DNA of 64,000 bases, from positions 124,001-188,000 of the forward strand of contig JARKIP010000193.1 of assembly GCA_029990175.1 (NCBI GenBank), in the 5' to 3' direction. The translations under genes were made by a program, and so were the position numbers. Within the stretch, counting starts at the first letter, position 1. Every line of letters begins with the position of its first letter. This stretch comes from Petunia secreta (Eukaryota > Streptophyta > Magnoliopsida > Solanales > Solanaceae). This document shows positions 11,586-22,062 of the stretch, piece after piece. The notes under the pieces are model-generated. The model saw nothing but the letters and a program-made list of their open reading frames with translations, ran no database searches and had not been told where the DNA came from.

Positions 11586-12471
11586 TGATGCAGCCCGAAC
11601 ACGTGCTGATCAAGTGTTCGATCCACCGAGGAGACCGATGACAAGAAGCCAAGCCAAGCTGCTGCACGATGTGCACGTTCACTTAGCCTGGCCGAAGGAA
11701 AACAATTGCTCCGAAGCTGAGTGGCCGAGCTCAAGAATCGAAGGCATTATCTTCAGATTTGAGCCCGATGGCAAAGTGACAGAGGACAAGGAGCTCGAAG
11801 ACAATTGAGTGTCCGAAGGCAACAAGTGTGTGTTCGAGCAGACAAACGAGAACCGAAGCCAAGGCTTACCGAAGTCAAAATCTGCCGAACACATTTTAAC
11901 TCAGCCCTGCGTGACCGAGGACAAGGAGCTCGAAGACAATTGAGTGTCCGAAGGCAACAAGTGTGTGTTCGAGCAGACAAACGAGAACCGAAGCCAAGGC
12001 TTACCGAAGTCAAAATCTGCCGAACACATTTTAACTCAGCCCTGCGTGGCTTATTCCTATTGGTCAACTGTGACCTATTTACTAGTTTACCCTTAGTATT
12101 TCCTATATAAACACTGTTTTCTTTCATTGTAAGCAGCTAGTTTTTGAATATTGATGAATTGAATGAAAGTGCCGAGCACATTTCTTCTTGTCTCCGTCGT
12201 GAGCAAAACCCCGGTGAGGGCTTTTAAGGACTTGTGGCTTTCGGTTAATCCGATTGAACATTCCTCTTGATCATTCAGTTTGCAAGAGGCATGTTCTCTT
12301 GAGGATTGTTGCATAGTATAGGTGATCCTTGTATCCCTTTCGATTGAGCTTTGAGACAGCTTCCTCACTGTTCTTTCGAAAGAAGCAAGTTTTGTCTTGC
12401 TTCTATCTTTATCTTCTTGTTTGTTCTTCCGCGTTTGTGCTAGCAACCCCTTCGGGATTTGCATTGCACCA
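11586..12471 (+). repeat. CRM-II 5' LTR (886 bp)
   Basis: Starts TGATGCAGCC and ends TTGCACCA. It holds a two-copy 135-bp tandem repeat at 11776-12045, also present in the 3' LTR. A TATA-like CCTATATAAACACTG lies near 12105. The first 223 bases are the same coding tail that ends the polyprotein in the 3' LTR; upstream of the gag start they have no coding role. Confidence 0.93.
11776..12045 (+). repeat. 135-bp tandem duplication inside the CRM-II LTR
   Basis: Two head-to-tail copies (starts at 11776 and 11911) of a unit beginning GTGAC(A/C)GAGGACAAGGAG. The 3' LTR has the same pair at 18689 and 18824. The duplication therefore predates this insertion and is part of the element family's LTR. 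The stop codon of the polyprotein tail lies in the first unit. Confidence 0.9.
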
Positions 12472-12474
12472 TCT

Positions 12475-12486
12475 TGGTATCAGAGC
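12475..12486 (+). promoter_or_regulatory. CRM-II primer binding site (initiator tRNA-Met)
   Basis: TGGTATCAGAGC, three bases after the LTR, is complementary to the 3' end of plant initiator tRNA-Met, the usual primer of chromoviruses. Confidence 0.9.
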
Positions 12487-13699
12487 ACGGTTTGGGCTTG
12501 TTTCTACAACCCCAAATCCTGTTCACGTTATCTTTATTTTCGTGCGTTTGTGTCTTTGTTTTCCGTTTCGTGTTCTTGATTTGGTTTTGTTACTGTTGGT
12601 GTTGTTATTTTACAAAAAAAAAAAAAAAAGTGTTAAAAGAAAAATTCAAAAATTGTGTTTGATTGTTGGTTGTTTGGGAAAACAACCATTGATTCTTGTT
12701 CACCATCGAGTTCCGAATCCAACAAGTACCCGACGTACCAATTTCGTGACTAGGGTTTCTTGGTGAATTTTTGGACTGTTTTGAGCTTTAATGGTGACTA
12801 AAAACTCGAACCCCACTGTGTTTGGAAGAAACCGGTGAAGATTGGTGGTTTTTGAGTGATTTGGGTTTGTTTGTTGCTTAAGAATCGAAGTTCTGAGTTT
12901 GAATCGTTGTCCGTACGCCGGAAAATTGTTACAAAATCGTAACAGTGTACGACACGAACGAGCTGATTTTTAGTTCGAAGAACTTCGTTTGATTTCCTCC
13001 GTTGTTGTCTGGAACCGGAGTCGAAAGAGCAACTCAGATCTGTTGAGTTTCGTGGTCAGTGAACCGAAGTTGTTGTGTCCGTACGCCGGAGCAAGGTCAC
13101 TGTTCCATTGAAGAAGAAAGGGGTTAAAATTTTAACATCAAAACCCCAGGTGAAAAATTGTCGGCTGAAAAAGGAAAGTGGATAAGGTAAAACCCTATCC
13201 GTACCAAGGAGGGACCACTCTTGTACGGACAGGAGTGGGTGTGATCGAAAAAGATTCCAAAAGGGAATCAAAGGGTAGATTCTCCTAGGTTCTCACTTTC
13301 TTTCGTGTCAAAATTCTAGTTGGTGGATCTTTTGAGTAATTGTTCTACTCGAGGTCGTACTAACTCTTTTGAGCTGATAGGAAATTCGTGCGAAGGGGTG
13401 ACCGAAGTCCCATCTGTCGTAGAAATTTCTTTTGACTCCCCGAGCTCAGTTAAAAAAAGCGTCCGTTCCATCGAGTCGAACATCACTTCACTCTTCCCGA
13501 AGAGGCAGTGACTATTGTCGAACTTGAAGGATCTTAGAGGACCGATCAATTGGACGAGCCACTGTTAACAAGTCCTTGAGTGATCAAAAACCGAACCCAT
13601 AAATTGAGTGGACCCGAGTGCCACCCATCAAAGGTGAGGGAGTGTGTGAGGTGATTTCTAACCCTAACATTTGTTTGATCTTTGACTTGTGCAGGTACC
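12487..13699 (+). other. CRM-II untranslated leader
   Basis: About 1.2 kb without a conserved protein, with an A-run near 12612. It ends in a sequence like a 3' splice site (GACTTGTGCAG at about 13694) directly before GTACCATGG. The same AG-GTACCATGGCT arrangement precedes gag in element B. Confidence 0.6.
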
Positions 13700-15334
13700 A
13701 TGGCTGGAAACGATGGCAAAAGCATTGAGAAGCCCGAGTTGTCGTTAGCCGATCTCATGGCTGCGATACAAGGCATCAGTGCCGATGTGAGAGGAGTGAG
13801 TGCTCGAGTAGCTAACCTCGAGCAGGGAAGTGCGTCCGTGGCCAAAAATGGGTCCGGCGCTGGAACGAGCGAATCCACTCCGATGAAACCTGAGCTGTAT
13901 GCTGAGCTTCTTCGACAACATTAGTTAACGAGTGAAGCAATTCGAAGAGAGCTTAACTTGGGCAATCCCCAAGCTGCTTATCAAAACTTGGGCATTCCCC
14001 GAGGAGAAAGAATACCACCTCCAGTGGCCCGAAGAGATCTTGGAGCCGTTGCCGAGGAGGTGGATGAAGAGGAATTTCCCGAGGATGAATATGAGCGTGA
14101 GCTGCCGTTCGCTCAACGAAGGCAAGCTCACCGAGGTCGAGGAAATTTCCGAGGTCGAGGCCGAGGCGCAAATGTTGAAAGAAATATTGAGCGTGAGGCT
14201 AATGATCGAGATGATGAGTTTCCCGAACAGGCTAGAGCTGTTCGAGACTCAAACTTGAACAGTGTCAAGATCACTATTCCACCCTTTAAAGGAACTAGTG
14301 ATCCCGATGAGTGTCTTGAATGGAAGCTTAAAATGGAGCGCATCTTTGAAACCAATGAGATGACCGATGAGAGAAAAGCTGCCCATGCCATTGCTTCGTT
14401 CGAAGCCTATGCATCAACATGGTGGGAATCTGACAAGAGGCATAGACGAAAGAATGACTATCCCGAAGTCAATACTTGGCCACAATTGAGAAGAGCAATG
14501 GATGCTAAGTATTTGAGTGCCAAGTACAGGCAAACTCAAATGCAAAAGCTCTATGAGTTAAAGCAAGGGTCCAAGTCTGTCCAAGAGTACCACGATGAGT
14601 TCGAAAAGGTTCGATTGAATCTTGATCTGGTCGAAGATGAAGAACAAGCCATTATCAGATTCAAAAATGGCTTGGCTAGGGATGTGTCATCTCAATTGAG
14701 ACTCCACGTGTACCACACGTTGGAAGATTTGTTTGATGCTGCCACCGAAGCTGAAAAATTGGTGAAGGACGACAAGGCAAACCGGTATCGAGGAGTCACT
14801 ACTTCTACTCCTTTGAACCAAAGTAAAGAATGGAAGAGTCCAAACCAAGCAAGTGCTAACACTGTTCGAGATTCGAAGAGACCCTTCGAAAGAGGTGTGA
14901 CCGGTAACCAACCAAGAGAAGTGGGAGGTAAAGTGCAACTAAACTCTCCAAGTGCTTCAAACATTCAGTGTCACAAATGCAAAGGTTATGGTCACATGGC
15001 AAAAGAGTGTCCAACTCGCAAGGTTATGCTTCTGCTCGAAGATGGAACCGTCCATGAGCAAGCGAGTGACACCGAGGAGGAAATTATCGAGGAGACTGAT
15101 CGAGCTGAAGTTGATGATGATCATGAGGCTGCCGAAGCTGATCATCCGGAAATGTTTCTTGTGGTTCGAAGGAATTTGAGCTGCATGACTCTTGAAGAAG
15201 AGGACAACCAAAGAGAAAACCTCTTTCAAGCCCGATGTCGAGTGAGGGGAAAGGTGTGTTCGATGATCATTGATTCCGGTAGTTGTGCCAATGTAGCCAA
15301 ACTTTGGTTTCACAAATGGGATTACCTACGATGA
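13700..15334 (+). pseudogene. CRM-II gag with CCHC knuckle and start of protease
   Basis: Starts ATG 13700 in the context ACCATGGCT; an N-terminal helical stretch (LADLMAAIQGISADVRGV) follows. A TAG at 13922-13924 interrupts, probably from a glutamine CAG codon. The same frame continues with the RG-rich part (RGRGNFRGRGRG), the capsid core (YASTWWES, QKLYELKQGSKSVQEYHDEF) and the knuckle CHKCKGYGHMAKEC at about 14970. The protease motif IIDSGSCANV is reached at about 15270. There a 4-base deletion relative to CRM-I shifts the frame and translation ends at 15334. Confidence 0.9.
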
Positions 15335-16311
15335 AGCATCCCCACCCTTACAAGTTACAATGGCTGAATGAATGTGGAGAATTGAGAGTTGTCAAACAAG
15401 TGTGGATCAAGTTCAAAATCGGAGAGTATCAAGATGAAATGATATTCGATGTGGTTCCGATGCAAGCTTGTCATTTGCTATTGGGTCGAGCATGGCAGTA
15501 TGACCGAACAGCTATCCACAATGGCAGATCCAACACTTACACTGTGAAGCTTGATGGGAAGAGTTTCGTACTCAAACCCTTGTCTCCAAAACAAGTCACC
15601 GAGGACTATAAACGGATGAAAGAATTGAAAGAATCGGCCAAAGCTAAGCTTCCGATGGGAGCAAAATTGGGGCCCGAAGAGACAAACTCACCGATCGAAG
15701 TGAAAGGAATTTGTGCAATCATGCAACCCGGTGAGATCTTACGAGGCAACGACCACGGTCAGATGATGATTTGCCTCGTGCACAAGGGTATCCTTCTAAA
15801 CTCTAATGATGATTTTTCTAATGATAACCCTTTGCCTTTGTTTGTTCGTAAAGTTTTGCAGGACTTCGAGGACATGTTTCCCGAGGAAATGCCAGGTGGA
15901 TTACCTCCGATGAGAGGAATCGAGCACCAAATTGACTTCGTACCAGGGTCTCAAATCCCTAACAAACCTGCATACCGGTGTAATCCCGAAGACGCCAAAG
16001 AGCTCCAACGGCAGGTTGATGAATTGCTGAACAAGGGCCTCGTTCGTGAGAGCTTGAGTCCTTGCGCCGTTCCAGTGATCCTTGTCCCGAAGAAGGATGG
16101 AACATGGCGAATGTGTGTTGACTGTCGAGCAGTCAACAAAATAACGGTAAAGTATCGTCATCCTATCCCTCGATTAGATGACATGCTAGATGAGTTAAGT
16201 GGTTCTTCATGCTTTTCGAAGATAGACCTCAGGTCCGGTTACCACCAGATCCGAATGAAACCCGGGGGACGAGTGGAAAACCGCATTCAAGACCAAATTC
16301 GGTCTCTATGA
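15283..16311 (+). pseudogene. CRM-II protease end and reverse transcriptase N-terminal part
   Basis: A frame-shifted continuation: the protease C-terminal part (DVVPMQACHLLLGRAWQYDR), the linker, then the RT fingers (KPAYRCNPEDAKELQRQVDE, VPKKDGTWRMCVDC). It ends after the RT motif IDLRSGYHQIRMKPG, because a run of five G at 16264-16268 has one base more than needed. Dropping one base would restore the frame found from 16316 on. Confidence 0.88.
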
Positions 16312-16315
16312 ATGG

Positions 16316-17026
16316 TTGGTGATGCCTTTTGGCCTATCCAATGCACCGAGCACATTCATGCGACTGATGAACCATGTGCTCAAACCGTTCATAAACAAGT
16401 TCGTTGTCGTTTATTTCGATGACATACTTGTTTATAGCAGAACCGTGGATGAACATGTCGAACACCTAAGGCAAGTGCTCGAAAAGCTTCGAGAAGAGAA
16501 GTTGTATGCCAACTTCAAGAAATGCGCCTTCGGTGTCAATCGTGTAGTCTTTCTTGGATTTGTTGTCAGTGCTAATGGTGTCGAAGTCGACGAATCAAAA
16601 GTCGAAGCCATCAAAGATTGGCCAACTCCAACCTCGGTATCACAAGTTCGTAGCTTCCATGGCTTAGCTAGCTTTTACCGAAGGTTTATTCGTGACTTTA
16701 GCACCGTGGCAGCTCCTTTAACCGAGCTGGTGAAGAAAGACAATCCATTTGTGTGGGGAGAGTCCCAAGAGAGGGCTTTCCAAGAGTTGAAGCGGAGGCT
16801 TTGTTCTGCCCCGTTGTTGCAACTCCCTGACTTCGGCAAAGCATTCGAAGTCGAGTGTGATGCGTCTGGAGTTGGGATCGGAGGAGTGCTGATGCAGGAT
16901 TCGAAGCCGATCGCTTACTTTAGCGAAAAGCTTAAGGGTGCAATCTTGAATTACTCAACGTATGACAAGGAATTGTATGCCCTCGTTCGAGCACTCGCCC
17001 ATTGGCAGCATTATTTGTGGCCTTGA
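16316..17026 (+). pseudogene. CRM-II reverse transcriptase catalytic core and RNase H N-terminal part
   Basis: Starts in the RT palm (MPFGLSNAPSTFMRLMNHV), with the catalytic YFDDILVYS at about 16412-16438, followed by the thumb (ASFYRRFIRDFSTVAAPLTEL) and RNase H (VECDASGVGIGGVLMQDS, then YDKELYALVRALAHWQ). It is terminated by TGA 17024-17026 where CRM-I has an arginine codon after WP, consistent with CGA to TGA deamination. The frame is unchanged downstream. Confidence 0.9.
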
Positions 17027-18721
17027 GAATTTGTGATCAAAAGCGATCATGAGTCCTTGAAGCATCTCCGAGGTCAGGAGAAATTGAATCGAAGACATGC
17101 CAAGTGGGTTGAATTTATTGAAAGCTTTCCCTATGTAATTCATTACAAAAAGGGAAAAGATAATGTTGTGGCCGATGCGCTATCAAGAAAATTTGCCTTA
17201 GCGACCACTCTCGCCTCTAGGCTCATGGGATTCGAAGGCATCAAGTCGATGTACGAGGACGATCCCAAGCTGAAATGTGTTCGAGACGCAATCTTGAGTG
17301 GCCGAAAGGTTGAGAAATATCAATGGGATGATGGCTACCTCTTCAAGAATGGGAGGGTTTGTGTGCCCGTGCCATCGTGGAGAGAGCTCTTGGTTCGAGA
17401 AGCTCACTCAGGTGGACTGATGGGACACTTCGGTGTCGATAAAACTCTTGGTATTTTGACCGAGCAGTTCCATTGGCCCAAAATGCGACGAGATGTGGAA
17501 AAGCTTTGCAACGCTTGTCTCGTTTGCAAGAAAGCAAAATCGAAGTCCAACCCTCATGGTTTGTACACCCCGTTGCCTGTGCCTGATCGCCCTTGGGTTG
17601 ATATATCCATGGACTTTGTCTTGGGGTTACCGAGGTCGGTTGGAGGACATGATAGCATCTTCGTTGTGGTTGACCGTTTTTCAAAAATGGCTCACTTTAT
17701 TCCTTGCAAAAAGTGTGATGATGCACGGCATGTAGCTACATTGTTTGTTTCTAACGTGTTAAAATTGCATGGTGTACCTCGTACTATTGTGAGTGATCGA
17801 GACTCGAAGTTCTTGAGTCATTTTTGGAAATGTTTGTGGGGTGCCCTCGACACCAAGCTACTATTCTCGACGTCTCACCATCCTCAGACTGATGGACAGA
17901 CCGAGGTAGTTAACCGAACCTTGGGATCGTTGCTTCGGGCAATGACCAAAGGGAAGGTTGGAAACTGGGCTGATCGTTTGCCCATAATGGAGTTTGCATA
18001 CAATCGAACGGTGCATCGAATGATCAACATGACCCCGTTTGAATGTGTGTATGGCTTTAATCCTTTGATTCCACTTGATTTAACCCCATTGCCTCGAGAT
18101 TCTGTTCTTGATTTTGAAGGTACTCGACGAGCAGCTGCCTTGATCGAATTGCATGCAAGGGTGAAGAAGAACCTCGAGGAGGCCTATGCAAAGGTTGCCT
18201 TAAAGAAAAACAAGGGGCGTAAAAAGTTGGAATTAAAGAAGGGAGATTGGGTTTGGGTTCACTTCCGAAAGGAACGCTTCCCGAACCAAAGGAAAGGAAA
18301 GTTGGCTCCTCGAGGGGATGGTCCATTTCAAGTGTTGACCAAGATCAACAACAATGCCTACGTGATCGACCTCCCTGGTGAGTATAACGTGTCCAACACC
18401 TTTAATGTTGCTGACTTAGTTCCTTGTGTTGTAGGTCCAACTTCGGAGGACGAGGAGGGCTTGATTTCGAGGACGAAATCTTCTCAAGAAGGGGAGGATG
18501 ATGCAGCCCGAACACGTGATGATCAAGTGTTCGATCCACCGAGGAGACCGATGACAAGAAGCCAAGCCAAGCTGCTGCACGATGTGCACGTTCACTTAGC
18601 CTGGCCGAAGGAAAACAATTGCTCCGAAGCTGAGTGGCCGAGCTCAAGAATCGAAGGCATTATCTTCAGATTTGAGCCCGATGGCAAAGTGACCGAGGAC
18701 AAGGAGCTCGAAGACAATTGA
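17027..18721 (+). pseudogene. CRM-II RNase H end, integrase, GPF module and LTR-encoded tail
   Basis: In the same frame as the preceding segment, after one nonsense codon. It has the RNase H end (SDHESLKHLRGQ), the integrase zinc module (HSGGLMGHFG to CNACLVCK), then the DDE residues in DISMDFVLGLP, VSDRDSKF and DGQTEVVNR. The GPF/Y module is APRGDGPFQVLTK. The tail SRTKSSQEGEDDA spans the polypurine tract and the last 74 codons lie in the 3' LTR, including RPMTRSQAK. This 1.7-kb segment is uninterrupted. Confidence 0.9.
18486..18498 (+). promoter_or_regulatory. CRM-II polypurine tract
   Basis: AAGAAGGGGAGGA, identical to the CRM-I tract and directly before the 3' LTR; it also encodes part of the integrase tail. 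Confidence 0.88.
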
Positions 18722-19384
18722 GTGTCCGAAGGCAACAAGTGTGTGTTCGAGCAGACAAACGAGAACCGAAGCCAAGGCTTACCGAAGTCAAAATCTGCCG
18801 AACACATTTTAACTCAGCCCTGCGTGACCGAGGACAAGGAGCTCGAAGACAATTGAGTGTCCGAAGGCAACAAGTGTGTGTTCGAGCAGACAAACGAGAA
18901 CCGAAGCCAAGGCTTACCGAAGTCAAAATCTGCCGAACACATTTTAACTCAGCCCTGCGTGGCTTATTCCTATTGGTCAACTGTGACCTATTTACTAGTT
19001 TACCCTTAGTATTTCCTATATAAACACTATTTCCTTTCATTGTAAGCAACTAGTTTTTGAATATTGATGAATTGAATGAAAGTGCCGAGCACATTTCTTC
19101 TTGTCTCCGTCGTGAGCAAAACCCCGGTGAGGGCTTTTAAGGACTTGTGGCTTTCGGTTAATCCGATTGAACATTCCTCTTGATCATTCAGTTTGCAAGA
19201 GGCATGTTCTCTTGAGGATTGTTGCATAGTATAGGTGATCCTTGTATCCCTTTCGATTGAGCTTTGAGACAGGTTCCTCACTGTTCTTTCGAAAGAAGCA
19301 AGTTTTGTCTTGCTTCTATCTTTATCTTCTTGTTTGTTCTTCCGCGTTTGTGCTAGCAACCCCTTCGGGATTTGCATTGCACCA
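18499..19384 (+). repeat. CRM-II 3' LTR (886 bp)
   Basis: Pairs with 11586-12471. By eye the differences are near 18518, 18694, 19028-19033 (two), 19048 and 19271. The following base (19385) belongs to the right part of solo LTR D. Confidence 0.93.
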
Positions 19385-19638
19385 CTTCTACCATTTTAAT
19401 TACTATTTTTGTAGTTGATAATATTCTCACTATTGGAAAAGATCCCTGAATAGTTGTTAAGAAATTGTTTGTTAGGAGTTCAGTCATAACAATAGTCCTC
19501 GTGGGAACGATACTCTACTTATCACTTTATTACTTGTCGACCGCGTATACTTGCGTGTGCGTTGGGAGCAACACTAGGCAATCGATTTGTTCCGAATTTC
19601 GTTGTTGATTCTACTTATATTTTTTCTTTTTGTGTGTA

Positions 19639-20559
19639 ATGGCAGACGACCAGAGAAACAATGCTAACAATGCCAACACCACCATCAGTGATGGCGTGAC
19701 TCAACCTACCCCCGCTGATGGGGTCGAGCTTCAAGCCGCTGATGAGATGGTCGGTGAATCATCTCACCATGAACATGATCCACCCCTGAACGTCGCTCCG
19801 GTCGGTTCATAGATGAATGTGCCTCGAGGGAGTCGATCCGGCCAGGAATTTACGGTCGAAGCAACATCAGTCGATATGAACACACTGTTAATCGAATTTC
19901 TAAATAAACAGGACAAGCATATGAAGAGGATAAGTGAGCAGTTGCTACTTCTGTCTTGCTCTACAAGTCATACAGCTCCTTCCTTCCCAGTGACACCCCC
20001 ACGCACTCCGACCTCTATTCCTCAGGGTGCATTAATAGGGGAACCTGAGGTGGGCTTGGGACTCGGAGGGTCGCGTACGGTCGCCGTGGCTGCGGGAGCT
20101 CCGGTCTCCATCATGATAGAAACAAGGATGATGGTTACAAAGCAGACATTGTTAAATGATACAATGGAAAAAAGGTTTAATGAGATGAAGTCATTCATGA
20201 AAAATTTACCAGGAGTTCCAAAATTAACGGAGGACACCGCTATGAAGTCAATCTCAAAGTGGCCAATTTCAGCAAGTGCGGCTCCGCTGCCAATTCCCAA
20301 GAATTTCAAGTTACTGGAGAGTTTGAGGTATGATGGAACTACTCATCTGAGGGATTATGTAGACTTGTTTGCGATTGCAATCCAAACGAATGATTTGATG
20401 GCTGATGATATCAATTCAGTGAGTCTAAAAGAACTTTGTGAAATACTCAGAGGAGGAGCGTTGAAGTGGTACATGCAGTTGCTTGAGAACGAGATTGCAA
20501 ATTTCCATGATATGGCGGCTAAATTCATTAGAGCACATACGAGGACTAAAAAAATATAA
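19639..20559 (+). pseudogene. Tat element gag, N-terminal part
   Basis: Starts ATG 19639 (MADDQRNNANNANTT), with TAG at 19810-19812 after 57 codons, then the same frame continues. It has the Tat-lineage Gag style: a Pro/Ser/Thr-rich linker, then PKNFKLLESLRYDGTTHLRDY, with a weak capsid core ending LKWYMQLLENEIANFHDMAAKF. Beyond 20559 stops follow at short distance (20557, about 20668 and about 20740) while Gag-like peptides continue (RPNETIKEFLEWFNAEK, FDDFHRECGPKIMAEEE), so the gene is heavily decayed. Its distance from the 5' LTR is inflated by solo LTR D and CRM-II. Confidence 0.75.
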
Positions 20560-21059
20560 AGAAGAGAGGACATATCGAATATTAAGCAACGACCGAATGA
20601 AACAATTAAAGAATTTTTGGAATGGTTTAACGCAGAGAAAATGAACATCCCACAGGTCGAAGAAAGGTAGGCTTGTTTATCTTTTATAAACAACTTGAGT
20701 ATGGATGCATCGGAGAAATGTAAGAAGTTGAGAGACTGACTGAGAGAGATCACTCAAACCACTTTTGATGACTTTCATCGTGAGTGTGGGCCCAAGATCA
20801 TGGCAGAAGAAGAAGAGTTGCAGTTGTCTTTTTATAACCAACGATATGAGCGACCGGCTAGAGGGTCGAAAATGATAGGCAAAATTCCAGGGCTCAACGA
20901 TTCGAGCCCTATAGTTTCCCGCGTCAAAGTAGAAACAGACATGAGGCTAGCAGTTCGAGGAGTTAGCCAAAAAAGGAGCAGTCGGGTCCATCTTTAGCTC
21001 CGAAAGATCCACTGCCTCCTAAGATTTCGGAATATAATTTTTGTATTTCGGCAGCCGGA

Positions 21060-21566
21060 TTGGTGAATGCATTTAGAGGAATGGGTGACAAAGTAGTGAG
21101 ATTCCCCGGTCGAATGAAAACTAATCCAAATAGTAGAGACGACAGTTTGTGGTGTGCCTTCCATCACGATCATAGACAGACGACCAAGGAGTGTAAGGCA
21201 ATTCGTTATGAGGTGGCTAAATTACTTGAAAAGGGACACTTAGCAAAGTTCTTGACAGAAAGAGGAAGAGAGAATTTCAACAAGAAAAAAGACGACCACC
21301 AGCCGCTAAAGCCTCCGGCTCCAAGGAAAATAGTGAATATCATCACAGGATGGGCTGAAGTCTATGGAGTGACGTACACAACAAAGAAATATGCAAAGGT
21401 CTCATTTACATGGGATAAACAGACGCGAGAAATTATGAACGATGATATTATTTTCGAGGATTACGACTTCGATGAGAGGATACATCCTCATCACGATGCC
21501 TTAGTAGTTACAATGATGGTAGATGACGCTAATGTGAAAAGAGTTTTGATTGATGCTAGCAGCTGA
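21060..21566 (+). pseudogene. Tat element gag C-terminal part and protease start
   Basis: It contains the Tat-type Gag end WCAFHHDHRQTTKECKAIRY, followed by EVAKLLEKGHLAKF, then a linker and the protease N-terminus (ALVVTMMVDDANVKRVLIDASS). In relatives the last motif continues as the catalytic aspartate loop. Here Asp is kept (LID), but the following residues are altered and a TGA closes the frame at 21564-21566. Further protease remnants are spread over 21567-22060 in several frames. Confidence 0.75.
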
Positions 21567-22062
21567 CCAGAAAAGTTATACCCAAGTCTACGGTGTTGTC
21601 AGGATTCAATAACTCAAGTGAGACAATGTTAGGAGAAATCATGATAAAGACGTATGCAGAGGGTGTTGAGAATAAAACTTTGTTAATGGGAGGAGATATG
21701 GCATATAAAGTAATTTTGGGTCGACTGTGGATCCACGCCATGTGAGCGATCCCATCGACTCTAAATCAAAATTTTAAATTTCCCACTCCATAGGTAATAC
21801 GAGAAGTCAGAGGTGAACAACAGACTGCCCGAGAATATTATTTAGTGGCCGTGAAAGGCGGTGCTAGCTCGAGCACCCCGCAATAGCAATTATAGCCAAC
21901 AGAATCTTTGGCCGAAGATGACGAAATGGAGCCAAGCCCTATGGACAAAAACTTTTCAAAGTTTTCGGTTCGTGTCAGGGAACCAAATTACAAAAAGCTG
22001 GGGACTCGACGATAGAAGAATTTAAGGACGTAGTTCTGTTCGAAGATAAACCGGAGTAGAAA

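Larger units (their letters stand above)
11586..19384 (+). mobile_element. CRM-II: nearly complete chromovirus (7.8 kb)
   Basis: Two 886-bp LTRs differ at about six positions (0.7%), so the insertion is recent. An initiator-Met primer site follows the 5' LTR and a polypurine tract precedes the 3' LTR. Gag and pol are complete in content but broken by four lesions: TAG 13922, a 4-base deletion near 15290, a one-base insertion in a G-run near 16264-16268, and TGA 17024. No 5-bp target duplication is present: TTGAA is at the left and CTTCT at the right, even though both LTR edges are well defined by comparison. It lies inside solo LTR D. Confidence 0.92.
10457..19573. mobile_element. Solo LTR D (about 1.32 kb), split by CRM-II
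   Basis: The left part, 10457-11585, starts TGATGTTTGG; the right part, 19385-19573, ends GGGAGCAACA. Both outer sides are flanked by the same five bases, CTAGG (10452-10456 and 19574-19578), a proper target duplication. No internal coding region belongs to it, so it is a single LTR left after LTR-LTR recombination. A GC-rich block at about 10690-10880 carries repeated GGCGCGGGGCGCCCAC words. The end layout resembles Athila-type LTRs, but I could not assign the family. The duplication dates it after the Tat insertion and before CRM-II. Confidence 0.85.

Noticed and set aside
11422..11808. 128-aa plus-strand ORF in the CRM-II 5' LTR
   Set aside because: From 11586 it is the duplicate of the integrase tail encoded in the 3' LTR. 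Upstream of gag it has no role, and its N-terminal part is LTR D sequence.
12475..12490. Possible tRNA gene fragment
   Set aside because: The match to initiator tRNA-Met is only the 12-base primer site; no tRNA body is present. The same holds at 28420 and 34359.
20022..20753. Minus-strand ORFs of 95 and 132 aa
   Set aside because: Opposite-strand shadows of the Tat gag, whose plus frame has lineage-typical motifs.
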